Shown here in pieces: positions 1 to 14,859 of a stretch of DNA of 64,000 bases. The notes beneath the pieces were generated by a model, which did no database searches, was not told where the DNA came from, and saw only the letters and a program-made list of their open reading frames with translations. This DNA comes from Notamacropus eugenii (lineage: Eukaryota; Chordata; Mammalia; Diprotodontia; Macropodidae), in NCBI RefSeq assembly GCF_028372415.1, contig NC_092879.1:97469067-97533066 (forward strand), written 5' to 3'. Both the position numbers and the translations under genes were made by a program. Positions within the stretch are counted from its first letter, which is position 1, and each line of letters begins with the position of its first letter.

Positions 1-29
1 CCAGAGGCCATCCACCTTGATATCAAGCC

Positions 30-560
30 AGTTGAGAAGCATTTACTACCTGCTTGCCATGTGCCAGGCAAGGTGCTGGGCACTGGGGATACAGAGGCAA
101 AGTAATGGCTGTCCTCCAGGAGCTCATGTTCTACTGGAGAATACATCCAGTATGGATCCAAGAGGATCTTAGAGGGCATGGCACCAGTAGCTGGGGACAG
201 GAAAGGGCCCCTCAAAGACATGGCAGGAAATGATCCTCATGGGAAATCTTGAAGGAAGCTAAAGGTTCTAATAAGCACAAGTAAGGGAGATCATTCCAGG
301 GACACAGAGATAGGAGAAATGTCTAGGCCAATATGGCTGGATGGGAGACTTTGTGAAGACAGCAAGGGCTGGGAGGGGGGCAGTAACATGTACAAAAGGG
401 AAAAGAAATGCTAATAGGAACCACTGAAATTGAGTAAATGGGGGCAGAGGTGACATGGTCAGATCTGTGCTTTATAAAAATCACTTTGACAACTGAACAG
501 ATGATTGGAATGGGAAGAGACTGGAGTCAGGGAGACCAGTTAGGAGGCCATTGCAATAGT
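30..560 (-). repeat. L2-like LINE 3' part, antisense
   Basis: The segment tgtgccaggcaaggtgctgg near the left end is the reverse complement of the conserved L2/MIR 3' tail. The rest (ggagctcatgttctactgga, then gacatggtcagatctgtgct and ttgcaatagtccaggtaaga) follows the L2-type 3' region common in marsupial DNA. It is old, with many substitutions and no open frame. Confidence 0.7.
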
Positions 561-699
561 CCAGGTAAGAGCTGATGAGGGCCTGCTTCAGGATGGTAGA
601 GGAGAAAAGCAGAAATGTCATGGAGGAAGAAACAAGATTTGGCTATTTCAGCTTAGCCCCTGAAAAACAGAATTTGGAGCTTCTGAGCAACCCCCAAGG

Positions 700-880
700 G
701 GTAGTAGAGTCACCACTGCCAAGGAGGCAGATTTTGGCTCAATATCAGAAAAACCTTCCTAATAATGCCACAAGTAGAGCAGGCTGTCCTGGGAGGTGGT
801 AGGCTACCCTTCACTCAAGGTCATCAAGCAAAGAGTGTTGAGGGGCACTGTAGAAAGGATCTGGGGGCAGGAGCAGATTG
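700..880 (+). repeat. L3/CR1-type LINE 3' fragment
   Basis: The stretch reading aaaaaccttcctaataatgc, then a block ending in gggaggtggtaggct and ctcaaggtcatcaagcaaag, follows the conserved 3' region of L3/CR1 elements. It probably belongs with the larger fragment at 2015-2310. No coding potential remains. Confidence 0.6.
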
Positions 881-2014
881 GATGAGCTGCCTCCAGTCTC
901 CTGCCCAGATCTGTGCATGTCATTTTGTATCATCTATTCTCCAGTCTACTCTGCTTGCCTCCTTTTAAGGTGGGGCCACACTTCTTACTCCCAATAGAAG
1001 TGACCTAGTTGCTTGAGAGCCATGAGACCAGCTGTTCATCTTTAGATTGCTTCCTACATTCCCGTTTCTTCAAGGCAGAGCTGCATTGACTCAAGGAAAA
1101 TTGAAGATCAGGTCCTGTTAGTGTGTTTCCCATTTTCAGAGGCCCTCTTCCCACCCTGTCCTCACCCCTCCACATATACATACACCTTGTTTCACTCTCC
1201 CATGTGATCCCATACACTCCCATGAATGCAAGATGTGTGTACTCAGGGGGCCCCAGAAATAGTCATGGCATACATAAAAACCGAAGTGGAAAGAGGCCAC
1301 ACCCTCTTCTTTCCCATCAGTATCATTGGCTGGCCTACTGTTGATTGACAGCTAAATCATCCAGTATCAGGAAGCACAAGAACCTTGGAGGGAGGTTGGT
1401 AAAGCTTCCTCCCTCTCCCCACCCCCTACCCAGCTGTTTCAACTTAAGGTCTCCACTTGCACTCCGAACCCAGTGGAGCAACTGCTCTGGAAGGCTCCTA
1501 GATACCCCAACGGTGTTAGGCTACAGCTTAAGGGGTTTCCTCACCCTGGGACCCTTCCCTCTGGTAAACTGCTCTGTGTATACACACTAGAGTGAGAGAG
1601 AAAGAGAGAGAAAGACACGCACACACTCACACACTCTCACTGTCTCTCACTCACACACACAATCTCTCACTTCTAAGTGCATTAACATAGACTTTGGAAG
1701 GCAAGAGACAGCTTCCAGTTTGTTAGTGCTCAATCCACGAGGGAAATTCTGAAAGAACCATATTACAATGTCTCCCCTCTTTGAAGAACCCTGACCTGCC
1801 AGGACCTGAGTGAACATCTGATCTTGTAACTCTAAATTCTGCTTTGGGGGCATTATTGGGATCAGCTGTGGACTGATAACAGAACCTCACTTTAAGTAAA
1901 GAAGAAGGAATACGGATGGGGAAGGCATGGGCAGGCAGCAGTTTATCTGAAAAAGTTCTGGGGTATTGGTAGACCACACAAACTTAAGGCGAGGACAATT
2001 CCTCTGTACTGTGG
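881..2014. other. Intron sequence with a short mixed microsatellite, no gene seen
   Basis: No feature is recognised apart from a degenerate GA/CA/CT low-complexity patch at about 1589-1670. Short open frames here overlap on both strands and have no recognisable protein. Confidence 0.5.
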
Positions 2015-2310
2015 ATGCATGCACTGGTTAGACCACAGTTGGAGGACTGTGTTCAGTTCTGAGTACCATGATTTAAGGATATTGACAAGTTGGAGGATGA
2101 CCAGAGTAAGGCTACCAGAATACTAAAGGGCCTTGTGTTCCTGCCACATGAAGATCTTTTGAAGGAATTGGGAGTTTACCTTGGAGAAGAGAAGGTTTGG
2201 TTTTTGCTTGTTTGTTTTTAGCTTTTGAAGAACTGTCAGATGGAAGAGGAATTAGTCTGATTCTGTTGGGGCCCAGAGAGCAGAACCTAGAGTAATGAGA
2301 GGGGCTGTGG
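2015..2310 (+). repeat. L3/CR1-type LINE fragment
   Basis: The segment ttagaccacagttggaggac through gaggatgaccagagtaaggc and gaattgggagtttaccttgg parallels the end of the CR1/L3 reverse transcriptase frame (region RRATRM...LKELG...LEK). It continues into the L3 3' UTR (ggaggaattagtctgattct, ggcccagagagcagaaccta). It is broken by several indels. Confidence 0.65.
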
Positions 2311-2694
2311 CCTGGGGTGCCTCCTTCTTGGGAACATTGGTGAAGGGAACCTGTGTAGCTACTGGGCTCCCTTCCAGAATGGAGATGCCGTGGCTCTGTA
2401 ACGTCACTTCTGAGCTCACAGACGTTGTTATCTTAGCTACCAGGCAGCAATCCAAATGGCCTTTATTCGTCTTCTCAAGGCAGCTTCATTATAGCAGAAT
2501 GCTCCCAGTCTAGCAAAGGTATCAACCTTCTTCCACCTTCCCCCCATCTACTGCCAAACCAGGACCAAAGCCAGTTTCAATAATGGCCCCAGGGACTTAG
2601 CCAGGACCACGATCAATGGACAGTAGAAGAAATAGCAGACTCCCAAGATGTGTCTCCCACATTCAGATGGAAGGGGAGGGAGAGAGAGCTAAAG

Positions 2695-2935
2695 ATAAAT
2701 AATCTACTATGTGCCTGGCACTGTGTCAAGTGCTTTCCACTTATTATCTCATTTCATCCTCACAACAACCCTGAAAGATAGGTCCTGTTGTTATCCCCAT
2801 TTTACAGTTTAGAAAATTGAGGCTGAGAGGTTGTGACTTACCCAAAGCTAGTATGTGTCTGAGGCTGAATTTGAACTCAGATCTCCCTGGACCCAGGCCT
2901 AGTCCTCTCTCCACTGGGCCACCAAACTGTTTCAA
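2695..2935 (-). repeat. MIR/THER-type SINE, antisense
   Basis: It reads ctactatgtgcctggcactg, then tatctcatttcatcctcaca, ccccattttacagtttagaa and gaatttgaactcagatctcc. This is a nearly full-length tRNA-derived core SINE in reverse orientation, including the reversed B box. Confidence 0.8.
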
Positions 2936-3054
2936 GAGTTTTCAGGACTCAGTCTGGTGGGGGATGGTAGTAGCCATGCTAGAGGACTGGACCTGTCACT
3001 TATCTCAGAGGGAAGCAGGGATATAATACACCTGTGCTTTTTAGCCTGAGGTAA

Positions 3055-3435
3055 GGGCTTTAAAGTTGAAAGGAACTGCAAGGCAATTTAGTCAATCCTC
3101 TCATTTTACATAGGGTAAAACTGAGGCCTAGATAGTGGAAAGGACTTATCCAAGGCCACAGAGCAACTTAGTGCCAAAGCTGGGACTAAAACTCAGGCCT
3201 TCTGCTGACTCTCATTTTGATGTTCTGAACCAAAATGGCTGCCTTCACATTTGGAACTCTTCAACTGAGGATCAGAGGGCTGATAGCTGCAAAGGACCTT
3301 AAGAAACCATTTATCTAAAAGATACGGAAACAGAGATCCAGAGACTAGGAAAGACTAGCCCAATGTCAAAGAGAAAGTCAGTGCCAAAGCAAGGACTAAA
3401 ACCCAGGCCTTCTAATGCCAAATCCAGTGGCCTTG
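3055..3435 (-). repeat. Two adjacent MIR-like SINE remnants, antisense
   Basis: Two successive copies (about 3055-3235 and 3285-3435) each run through cattttacatagggtaaaac or an equivalent, aaggccacagagcaacttag, gggactaaaactcaggcctt. The second repeats the pattern with caatgtcaaagagaaagtca and aacccaggccttctaatgcc. They may be two insertions or an old local duplication. Confidence 0.6.
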
Positions 3436-5586
<2,151 letters not shown>

Positions 5587-5629
5587 TAGCCAAGCCAAGA
5601 GGGAGCTGACAGGCTCCTACTGACCAGGC

Positions 5630-5935
5630 TCAGCAGGAAGGTAAAGGAACTGTTGATCCTTAAGAAGAGAAGGTTGAGGGCTAGGAGTGGCGAGGAAGGG
5701 ATGGATGTGCTAACTATCTTCAAGTATCTGAAAGCTTAGTGTGTGGAAGAGGGAATGAGGTAAGAGTAGAGCAGGGCTGCCGAGACAGATGTAGTCTGGA
5801 CAGCAATCAGAGCTGTCTCAATGGGCTCAGACCCCCTTTCAGGAATATCGTGGAGGGAATTATGTTCAAGGATAGGTTAGAGTAGATGGCTGCAGAGTTC
5901 CCTTCCAGCTCCAAGATTCTGTGGGTGAAGTTCAG
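5630..5935 (+). repeat. L3/CR1-type LINE 3' end
   Basis: It reads gaagagaaggttgagggcta, actatcttcaagtatctgaa, aatcagagctgtctcaatgg and cccttccagctccaagattc in the order expected for the L3 3' region. It is ancient and lies in the short intron after the first visible exon. Confidence 0.65.
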
Positions 5936-6486
5936 AAAAGGGCTTGGCACCCTACCCCTGCTGGAAAGGAAGCCCCTCTATCATCACTTTGATATAACTA
6001 TAGGCAGTTAAGCTGGAATCCTGGTGTTGGTAACCTGGCTGACTTTCAGCAGCTTCATTCACATTTGGAGGCCAATGACCAGGAATTGCTTAGGGGCCCA
6101 CGAGAGAGTATGCACCTCCATAAATGGTGGAATTTCTGGCATCAGTCAATGGGGAGAGGAGGGCGGTGGTGTCTTTGCCACCTCAGAAATTCCGCTCATT
6201 GAGTGATTCCTCTTCCTAGACTGACTTGGCCCATCCACTCCTACTTTCTCTTCCCCTGGGCACCATCTCTAGTGGGGCTCCCAATGTAGTCATCAATGGG
6301 TTTGATGCCCATGGAGGTCATATGAAGTCCACATCCTGCCCACCATCAACTGAATGGAGTTTGTTAGCCTGGTTCTACAGCCCCAAGGAAAATCTCAAAC
6401 TTTGTACAAATCATCCATTTTTCTTCCTCTTGTGCAAATTTTGCCTGGATCAATGGTCTCTACTTGTTTTTCCACCTTTTCCTCAG
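5936..6486. other. TRPC5 intron, unique sequence
   Basis: No feature is recognised. The 3' end is pyrimidine-rich (about 6400-6486) and serves as the acceptor tract of the next exon. Confidence 0.5.
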
Positions 6487-6626
6487 GTTTCATTTGGGGA
6501 GAAATTAAAGAGATGTGGGATGGAGGCTTCAGCGAGTACATCCATGACTGGTGGAACTTGATGGATTTTGCCATGAACTCCCTCTATCTGGCAACAATCT
6601 CCTTGAAAATTGTTGCTTATGTCAAG
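6487..6626 (+). CDS. TRPC5: TRPC5 exon: end of S2 and S3
   Basis: The acceptor is ttttcctcag and the donor is gtcaag|gtatt. The 140 bp complete the split glycine and give 46 further codons, from [17 protein letters not shown] to KIVAYVK. They form the cytoplasmic end of S2, the S2-S3 turn with acidic residues (EIKEMWDGG, on the face known to bind Ca2+ in TRPC4/5), and S3 ([20 protein letters not shown]). The only difference I see from human is GGFSEY for GGFTEY. Confidence 0.97.
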
Positions 6627-6805
6627 GTATTTTGGCATTTCTGTCTTTTAACAAATGTATCAAGCAAAGTGACTTTGTATTCCCTCATGAAGCCCTAGCA
6701 GTTGGGGAGTAGGGTGAGTTGGGGAGGGGAGAGGCAGGATCTAGGTCTCAGAGAAATGTATCAACAGCCTCATAAGCCCCAGCTGCCAGCTCCCCATCAG
6801 GGCAA

Positions 6806-6905
6806 TTCAGTTCCATTTATGATTCACCTACTATGTGCTCAGCACTGAGGATGAAGAGACAAAATCTAAACACTCCCTGCTCTCCTAGCATTTACATTTT
6901 CCTGG
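6806..6905 (-). repeat. L2-like LINE 3' tail, antisense
   Basis: The stretch tatgattcacctactatgtg, then agcactgaggatgaagagac, is a reversed L2 tail followed by the usual accumulated body. It is short and old. Confidence 0.55.
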
Positions 6906-7304
6906 GCTGCAGCCAGCTGCTTGGGCACGGCTTTCCCAGGCAACAGGGAATGGGGTAAGGAAGCCTGCTATGAATTCTCATATTTGGGGAGCCAATCATG
7001 AGGTCATCTGGGGCAGCCCAGCCCCACTATAGCCACCTCAATTTCTCTAACAACAAAATCTGGGAGCCAGATTCTACAGGATATAGCCTCAGTTGTCTCC
7101 CTTCCTTTGGGTGGGGAAATGGGGCCTGGTGGGCCACATATGATTTGTAAAATGGGGTTAACAATAAGGTCTTGTCTTTAGAGGCCTTGGTAAACTTTTG
7201 ATAGCTATCTGGTGGTCGTGGTGATACCACCTTCACCTTCTGTAGGGGGAATTGTAGCCAGCATTTGATTGTTTTGTAACACAGCCAGCATCAATGACAG
7301 AGGC

Positions 7305-7485
7305 AACCAGAGTGCTAGACTTGGAGGCAGAAGGACCTGGGTTCAAATCCTGTCTCTGACATCTAAGAGCTGGGTGACTCTGAACAAGTCACATCACCTC
7401 TTGGGTCTCTAATTCGATCCACTAATCACTTGAGAAATTCTCTTCAATGGCTTATTATGAGGCTTCCCTGAGATCCCATCCAACC
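7305..7485 (+). repeat. MIR-type SINE
   Basis: It reads gaggcagaaggacctgggtt, caaatcctgtctctgacatc, gctgggtgactctgaacaag: the tRNA-like B box (gggttcaaatcc) and MIR core, sense orientation. Confidence 0.75.
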
Positions 7486-7990
7486 CAAGAAGCTCAAGGC
7501 CTTGGGTAAATGGGAAAGTCTTGGGTAAATGTCAGTCCTTATTGTCTCAAGCTGGCAGGCAACCCCATAGTGTGCCTGCTCATGGATGAAGAAATTCCTC
7601 AAACCAAGTAAAATGCCCTACAGCTGACAAATACTTCTGATTTAAGAGGGACTTTCCCAGAAGCCCCATGGTGAACTGAGGGAGGGGGTCAAGTGACCTC
7701 ACACTCAGAATTGTGACCTTCCAGGGGTGGTGCATGACCTCAATGGACTCCGAGTATCTCCCATAGCAAATTCCCCAGAAACCAGGACATGAGAGCTGCT
7801 GCTTCCCTTCCTGCTGGAAGAGTTTAGCTTCCCCTCTGTCCCCCCAGAGCAGCATCCCATTGCTCTGTTTCCTTTGGGGGTAGTCACCGGGAGCCCATCC
7901 CCAGAGCCTGCCCTCTCCCTCAGAGCTATATTGATCCCAGAGTCCTCCTCATCCCCTCCAGCCATCCCTATCCCCTAAGTCCCTTCCTTT
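7486..7990. other. TRPC5 intron, no feature recognised
   Basis: Two overlapping reverse-strand frames of 86-91 codons are present, with no recognisable protein. I see nothing else. Confidence 0.5.
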
Positions 7991-8300
7991 GTTGCCCCCA
8001 TTTTACAGATGAGGAAACTGAGGACCAGGGAGAAAGGACTTGGCTACAATCATATAGGTAGCACTGGAGCCAGATTGTTTCAAGCTAGAAGGAAGCTTAG
8101 AGAACATCTAATTCTCACTCTCGCTCGCTCACATGCACACACACACACACACACACGCACTTTACAAATGAGGAAACTAAGGCCTAAAGAGAAGTGACTT
8201 ACCCAAGGTCACAGAGGGAGTTAATAGCAGAACGAGGATTTGAACTCGTCTCCTTGCTTCCAAGTCCAGCATTCTTTCCACAGTGCCTCTAATAACACCT
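7991..8300 (-). repeat. Two MIR-like SINE remnants around a CA microsatellite
   Basis: Left piece: ccccattttacagatgagga with aggaccagggagaaaggact. Right piece: ttacaaatgaggaaactaag, ggtcacagagggagttaata and aggatttgaactcgtctcct. Both are antisense MIR. A short (CA)n run at about 8135-8156 lies between them. Confidence 0.65.
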
Positions 8301-8734
8301 CCCTACGGCCCTTTGAGGCGGCCAAGAGCTTTCCTGCCAGAATCTTGTTAGGGAGGTGGCGTAAGTATTGTTATGTCCATTTTCACGATGAGGCAGTTGA
8401 GGCTGAGCATGTCTGGGGTACTGGGGCAGACCCTGGAAGGACTATGCATGTTGACACACAGGGCACACATACGCTGCCAAAGGAGCCTTGGGCTTCTAGC
8501 AGAAGCTGGGTGGCCACCTGCTGGCCAGAATGGGTAGGCTTGGGTCAGACTAGATGCTAAACCTGTCATTCTGAGGGATTCAGCCATAGTCCCACAGCAA
8601 GTGGGCATTGGAGCCTGGATTGGAACCCCAACACGAGTTGGAGCAGGTGCTTAAGGTCATCCCCCGTGGCATGAATTTCTCCTCGAACCGCCTGCTTAGG
8701 CTCCCTAGATCTTGTGCTTTAAATGTACACTCAA

Positions 8735-8855
8735 CTGTACTGTATGGAGTGTCTCCTTGAGGGCAGGGACTGTCTTTTGCCTCCTTTTGTATCCCCTGTG
8801 CTTAGCACAGTCCCCTTGCACATAGTAGGCACTTAATGTTTATTGACTGATTGAA
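8735..8855 (+). repeat. L2-like LINE 3' end
   Basis: It reads gtctccttgagggcagggac, tatcccctgtgcttagcaca, gcacatagtaggcacttaat and ends with tgtttattgactgatt: the canonical L2/MIR 3' tail in sense orientation. Confidence 0.7.
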
Positions 8856-9119
8856 GGTCAGCAGTCAGGGGCTGCTGGTGGCAGCTGATACCACCCAAGG
8901 CCTGGCTCCTGCCCCTTCAGAATGAGCCCTAGTTAACAGTGGGGAATCTGGGGACCCTGACTTTGCTGAGTACATTTTCCCAGTGGTTGGGGGTAAATAC
9001 TTGTGGTTGAGTGATTACTGTTGATAAAGCCCTTTCATTCCCAGAAGTTGGCCCTGGGGAGATGATTAGTGAGGGCTTCCTTTGACTGGCATTGACTGTC
9101 TATGTGAGTGCCAGATTGA

Positions 9120-9940
<821 letters not shown>

Positions 9941-10865
9941 TGAAAGGAGAGGAGAGGAGGGAGAGACAGAGAGGGAAAGGAGAGAGAGAGAGCGAAAGAG
10001 ACAGGATGGAAGGGGGAGAGACACAAGATGGGGAGATAGAGAAGGACAGAGAGGGAGAAAGGGAGAGAGAAAGAAAGATGGAGAGAGAGGAGAAAGGCAG
10101 AGAGAGAGGAGAGGGGAAGAGACAGAGAAGGGAGAGAGATAGAGAGAGGGAGGAGATAGAGAGAGGGAGGAGAGAAGAGGGAGAGACAGGGAGAGAGAGA
10201 AGAGGGAAGGACAGACAGACTGAGACAGAGAGAGAGAGAAAAGAGGGAAGGAGAGACAGACTGAGGCAGAGAGAGAGGAGAGGCAGATAGACAAGAGAAG
10301 AGGAGGAGACAGAGGGGGGAGATAGAGAGGAACAGAAAGGGAGAAACAGAAAGACAGAGAGGAGAGACAGAGACATACAGAGAGACAGGAGAGACAGACA
10401 GGGAGAGAAGAGGGGGAAGAGAGACAGGAAAGAGACAGAGAGGGAGGAGAGAAGAGAGATAGGAAGAGAGAGAAGAGGGAAAGACAGACAGACTGAGACA
10501 CAGAGAGAGAGGAGAGGCAGACGGAGACAGAGAAGAGAGGGAGAGAGATAAAAGAGAGGGGGAAGAGACAGGGAAAGAGAAGGGAGAGGGAGAAAGACAG
10601 AAAGAAGAAGAGGGAGAAGAGAGGAGACAGACAGGGAGAGAGAGGGAGCAGGGAGAGAGACAGAGGGAGAGACAAAGAAGAAGGGGAGAGATGGGGGAGA
10701 GAGGAGAGAGAGAGATGGAGAAGAGGGAGAGAGAGGAGAGGGAGAGATGGAGAAAAGGGTGAGAGAGAGAGCGGGAGAGAGACAGACAGAGGGAGAGAGA
10801 AGAGGGGGAGAGACAAAGACAAAGAGAGATGGACGGAGGCAGAGAGACAGAGAGGGAGACGCAGG
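9941..10865 (+). repeat. Polypurine (GAGA/GGAGA/GACA) low-complexity tract, about 0.9 kb
   Basis: The + strand is almost wholly G and A, with scattered c and t, in irregular gaga, ggaga, gaaaga and gacaga units. It has no single period and is a degenerate microsatellite block. Three long overlapping frames exist on the - strand (up to 348 codons), but they are Ser/Leu/Pro-only products of the CT repeat and not genes. Confidence 0.95.
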
Positions 10866-11177
10866 GATACCACCAGAGAGCCTTGGCCGGGACATCACCA
10901 AAAGAGTCCACAAGTCCTTCATGGCCTAGGACTTATGGGGTGCTCAGTGTTGCCCCAGGACCAGGGAGTCACAGCAGTTCAGGCACTTGATAGGGAGGAC
11001 AGGGGTCCTCTTGCAGGTAGGTCTGCTTGGTTTCCCACCCCTGAAATCACAGGCAAGGGATACAGCAATTAGGCATACAGAAATACATACAGAAATCAGG
11101 CATTTTCTAACCTAGAATAGAAAATTCTAGCTATCAGAGATCCAGGAAAACCAGAAAAATTTTCAGACTACAATGAG

Positions 11178-11465
11178 TCAGTGTCTGTCTCCATCCCTCT
11201 CTGTCCCTCTCTGTCCCTCTCTGTCCCTCTCTGTCCCTCTCTGTCTCTCTCTCTCTTTCTCTCTGTCTCTCTTTGTCTCTGTCTCTCTGTCTCTGTCTCT
11301 CTGTCTCTGTCTCTGTCTCTCTCTGTCTCTCTGTCTGTCTGTCTTTCTCTGTCTGTCTCTGTCTGTCTCTCTGTCTCTGTCTCTGTCTCTGTCTCTCTCT
11401 GTCTCTCTTTCTCTATCTCTCTCTGTCTCTCTCTGTCTCTCTTTCTCTATCTCTCTCTGTCTCTA

Positions 11466-11496
<31 letters not shown>

Positions 11497-11609
11497 GTCT
11501 CTATCTCTCTGTCTCTATCTCTCTCTCTATCTCTCTCTTTCACTCTGTCTGTTTCTCTCTGTCTGTCTCTGAGTCTCTCTCTCTGTCTCTCTCTGTCTCT
11601 CTCTGTCTC

Positions 11610-11660
<51 letters not shown>

Positions 11661-11662
11661 GT
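11178..11662 (+). repeat. Polypyrimidine (CT/CTGT/TCTG) low-complexity tract
   Basis: It starts with repeated ctctgtccct units (about 11195-11242), passes into irregular ctctgt/ctgtct arrays and ends in pure (CT)n at about 11635-11660. Overlapping frames of 99-175 codons are Ser/Leu/Val/Cys low complexity and not coding. Confidence 0.95.
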
Positions 11663-12899
11663 CAGAGAGCTGAATTTAGCCTGTGTTGGTCATTTCCTTT
11701 GTCTTTGAAGGCAATGAATGGACTGCTGGGGACTGACTTATTTCTATGACTCAAAAAGGCAGCCCACTGAGTGAAATTGCAGCCAAAGCCTCCTGTTTCT
11801 TTGAACAGATTTCTAACACAGCCAACTTCCTCATTCAGAGCTTAATTGATAGATGCAATGGGTCAACCCCAGTCCAGGGCCTTTGCCCCATAGACAAGGG
11901 AGGATATGGCCCAGGAATGAGCGTGCCCAGAGCCTTCAGAAGGGGATGGCTAAAGGGGTCTCCTTTAGGAGTTAGTTGTACAAGTCCCAGGGAAGGCCCC
12001 AGAGGAGGGGTGGGAGCTGAGAGTGCTCCTCAATATATCTGACCCTCCAGGCTTGACGTGTAAGGCACACCCAACCCCTCTCCTGCTCTCAGGGCACACC
12101 CAGTCCTTCTGCTAATATTGCTATCCTTTGCTGACTGACCTCTACTCATGGGAAGCTCTGCCTTCTTGGGCCCTTCTACCTGCCAGAACAGTTGCTGTCT
12201 CTCTGTACTCCAGTTAGACAAATGCTATTTCAGGCAAGCAAGTCAAGTCAGCAATGTAGACGGAAGGCCAAGTGATCCTACGTCCCTAGCAGGCAGTGGT
12301 CCCTTCCCAAAGCCTAGGAATCTTTATGAACCACCCCAGGGGAGGAGGAGCAGTGTGGTAAAATGTAAAGGGTCTTGGGTCACCCCACAGCTCTTTAGCC
12401 GAGATAAGCCAATCATTTGTATACCGTATCCTGGGGATCAGGGCTCATGGGATTTAAGGACCTTGGAGAGATCCTTAGCAGGTAGCAGAGTACAGCAGAG
12501 CTGTCTTTGGAAGCAGAGACTTACTCGTGGTGTGATGGTGGGCAAGTTCCTCTGCCTCCCTGGTCCTGAGTGTCCTGATGGATGAGGTAAGTTCCTTGAA
12601 ATCCGGGATTGTTTCTGTATTTGTATCCAATGGACGTAGTTCAGGTTTTGATCGCTCACTCATTCACAGGGACTGGTGCACAGTACATGCATCCTAGCTG
12701 CTTTTTGATTGACTGATGAAGGGATTGGACTGCATGGCCTTGGAGGCCCCTTCCGGCTCTAAATCTATGATATAGCTCAACTCCATCATCAGAGAGGGCA
12801 AATTACTTACCCAAGGTCACCCAGCACATAAGGTGACTTGGTGACATGAATATCTATGTGCAAAGATTGGCCAAAGCCAGGTACTACCCCAAGCAGTAG
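11663..12899. other. TRPC5 intron with faint L2/MIR remains
   Basis: 12583-12770 resembles an L2 3' end (gaaatccgggattgtttctg, then gtgcacagtacatgcatcct). 12785-12840 looks like an antisense MIR scrap (ttacccaaggtcacccagca). Nothing else is supported. Confidence 0.45.
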
Positions 12900-13010
12900 G
12901 CCATGCTCTTCAAATTCAGTTAGGTGCCAGGCACAGGAAAAACAAAGACCAAAGTGAAAGTCCCTGACCTCAAGGCATTTACAGCTTACCTGCGGAAAAA
13001 CAAAGGGGTC
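12900..13010 (-). repeat. L2-like LINE fragment, antisense
   Basis: The stretch attcagttaggtgccaggca, then tccctgacctcaaggcattt, is the reversed L2 tail and the usual body that follows it. Confidence 0.55.
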
Positions 13011-14264
13011 ACGGATTAGGAAGTACAGAAAATACACGCCAAATAATTGAGTGAGAGGCATGTGGGGGAATTGGATCTGGCCTCTTGTAGGAGAGAACCA
13101 TTGAGTTAACTTCTCTTTAGCTAGGGTTGAATCTGCCATCTTCTCCCCACATGAATTGGGCTCAGTGGTCATCTGGGGAAGTTCCCCTCGGGGGGCATGC
13201 CAACCCTGGTACCATCTTGCCTCCAGCCCTGCCAGGCCACAGGACAGCATTGGCTGTAGGAGCCAAAGGTATAGAGCAAAGGGGATGACAAGAAAGGGAG
13301 AAAAGCTTGTGTTAACCCCCTGGCCTCCAAACAGCTGCCTCAAGCAAGTAAACTGGTGCTGGGCGCTGCCTTCCTTGCTCCCCACAGCAGCTCCTCCTCT
13401 CAGCTTGAGCTCCCCTACAGTGCTCAGGTGGGGGCTCAGGCCCCAGGAAGTGCCATTTGTTCCCATCCAGGCATGAGCTGGCAGGGAGAACATGAAGGGG
13501 AGGCCCTTTTATGCAACCCATACTTAGGAAGTTTATTCAGTGTCCAAGGGGAGCTTGGCTCAATGATTTGTAACCACCATGATGCCAGCTGCCTTTGTGT
13601 GCCCAGAATCATGCCCAGAATCACAGCCCAGCCAAGCGAGAGGCCCCTTTCCTTGACTTGGCCTCAATTAATTAAATTAATTATTTAATTAATGTTTAAA
13701 GTTTCAATGTGATTGCCTTCCTCTTCCCATCCTCCACCCCGTCTCTTGACTGTGTTACTAAGCAGTGGCTGCAGAAAAGGTCTTGGTTTGGTGAAGGGTA
13801 AACAGGGAAAGGTCTTATGAGCCTCCAATGATCGAGAGCTAGTCCAAACCCTTCCTTTTTCCAAAGGAGGAGCCTGAGGTCCAGAGATGGAATTCAAATC
13901 CAGGTCCCTGACTCCATGTGACATTCCTCTCCACACTTAACCTTGTTCTTGTTTCCTAACATTCCCATAGTGCTTTTGAGTTGACTTGATGCTAACTAAC
14001 CCTTAGGGCTGCCTGTTTTCACTGTAGCAGCTCCTAATAAACTGGAGTTTTTCTGAAGCAAAAGGCTATCTGGCCCAGCCTCTGTGTGAGCAACAGCCCT
14101 GCCAAGATGCCCTCCCTCCTCGGACATCTCCTCATTACTTCCCAAGGCCTCCATCCCAGTTTTGGACAGTTCCCATCACTGGGAAGCTTGGCTGGTATTA
14201 TCTAAGTAAGAAGTGGCCTAGGAGCCCTCTGGAAGCTGCTGCTAATGACCCTTGGCTCACATGC
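13011..14264. other. TRPC5 intron, mostly unrecognised
   Basis: There is a small AT-rich patch of attaa-type repeats at about 13665-13695. A 228-codon reverse frame spans 12807-13493 but runs through the L2 fragment, so it is chance. Confidence 0.5.
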
Positions 14265-14380
14265 AGCTGGCGGCCTGGCATAGAGAGTCAAGTTCAAATC
14301 TGGCCACTGCTGTTTAGTCCCTGTGTGACCCTCCTCCAAGGTCCCTTCTAGTTCTAAATCTCAGATCCTCCTAAGTTTGC
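14265..14380 (+). repeat. MIR-like SINE remnant
   Basis: It reads ggcatagagagtcaagttca, aatctggccactgctgttta, gtccctgtgtgaccctcctc: a decayed sense MIR. Confidence 0.45.
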
Positions 14381-14859
14381 ATTCAAGGCCTTTTACCAGC
14401 TGGTCACCCTCATCTGGACACTCTCCATCTCATCTACATCCTTCTTAAATCTCTCCTATTTGCCATCTCTCTAAACTCACTGGCAGTGCTAAGTTCTGCC
14501 AGTTCTTTATGAAAGTATCAAGGGCAGTGCCTTCATTGACCAAGTGACCCCTTGAATTCTAGTTGCCTAATCCTGTCTCCTCTTAGCCATCCTCTACCTA
14601 ATCGTTGAGATCAGGCCTCAGAAGGCACCCCATCCAATCCTGGTGTTACCTCAGAAGCAAAGGCTTCTGTGATCTCTAAGGCCCCTTCAGGGTCTGACAT
14701 CTTTCCCTGGAGGCCTCTCAGCTTTGTGGAGAGCCACCATGGCCCTGAGGTTTGGAGGCCAGAATGGAACATCCTCTGACTTTGTTTTTGGTATTTTTCC
14801 CATCAGCCACTGGGTATCTGATATACCCCAGTTTTTCCCTATGTACCAGGTTTATCCTG

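Noticed and set aside
11173-11708. Forward open frames of 99-175 codons
   Set aside because: Same artefact from the CT/CTGT tract.
12807-13493. 228-codon reverse frame
   Set aside because: It runs through an antisense L2 fragment and a MIR scrap, and no family resemblance is seen.
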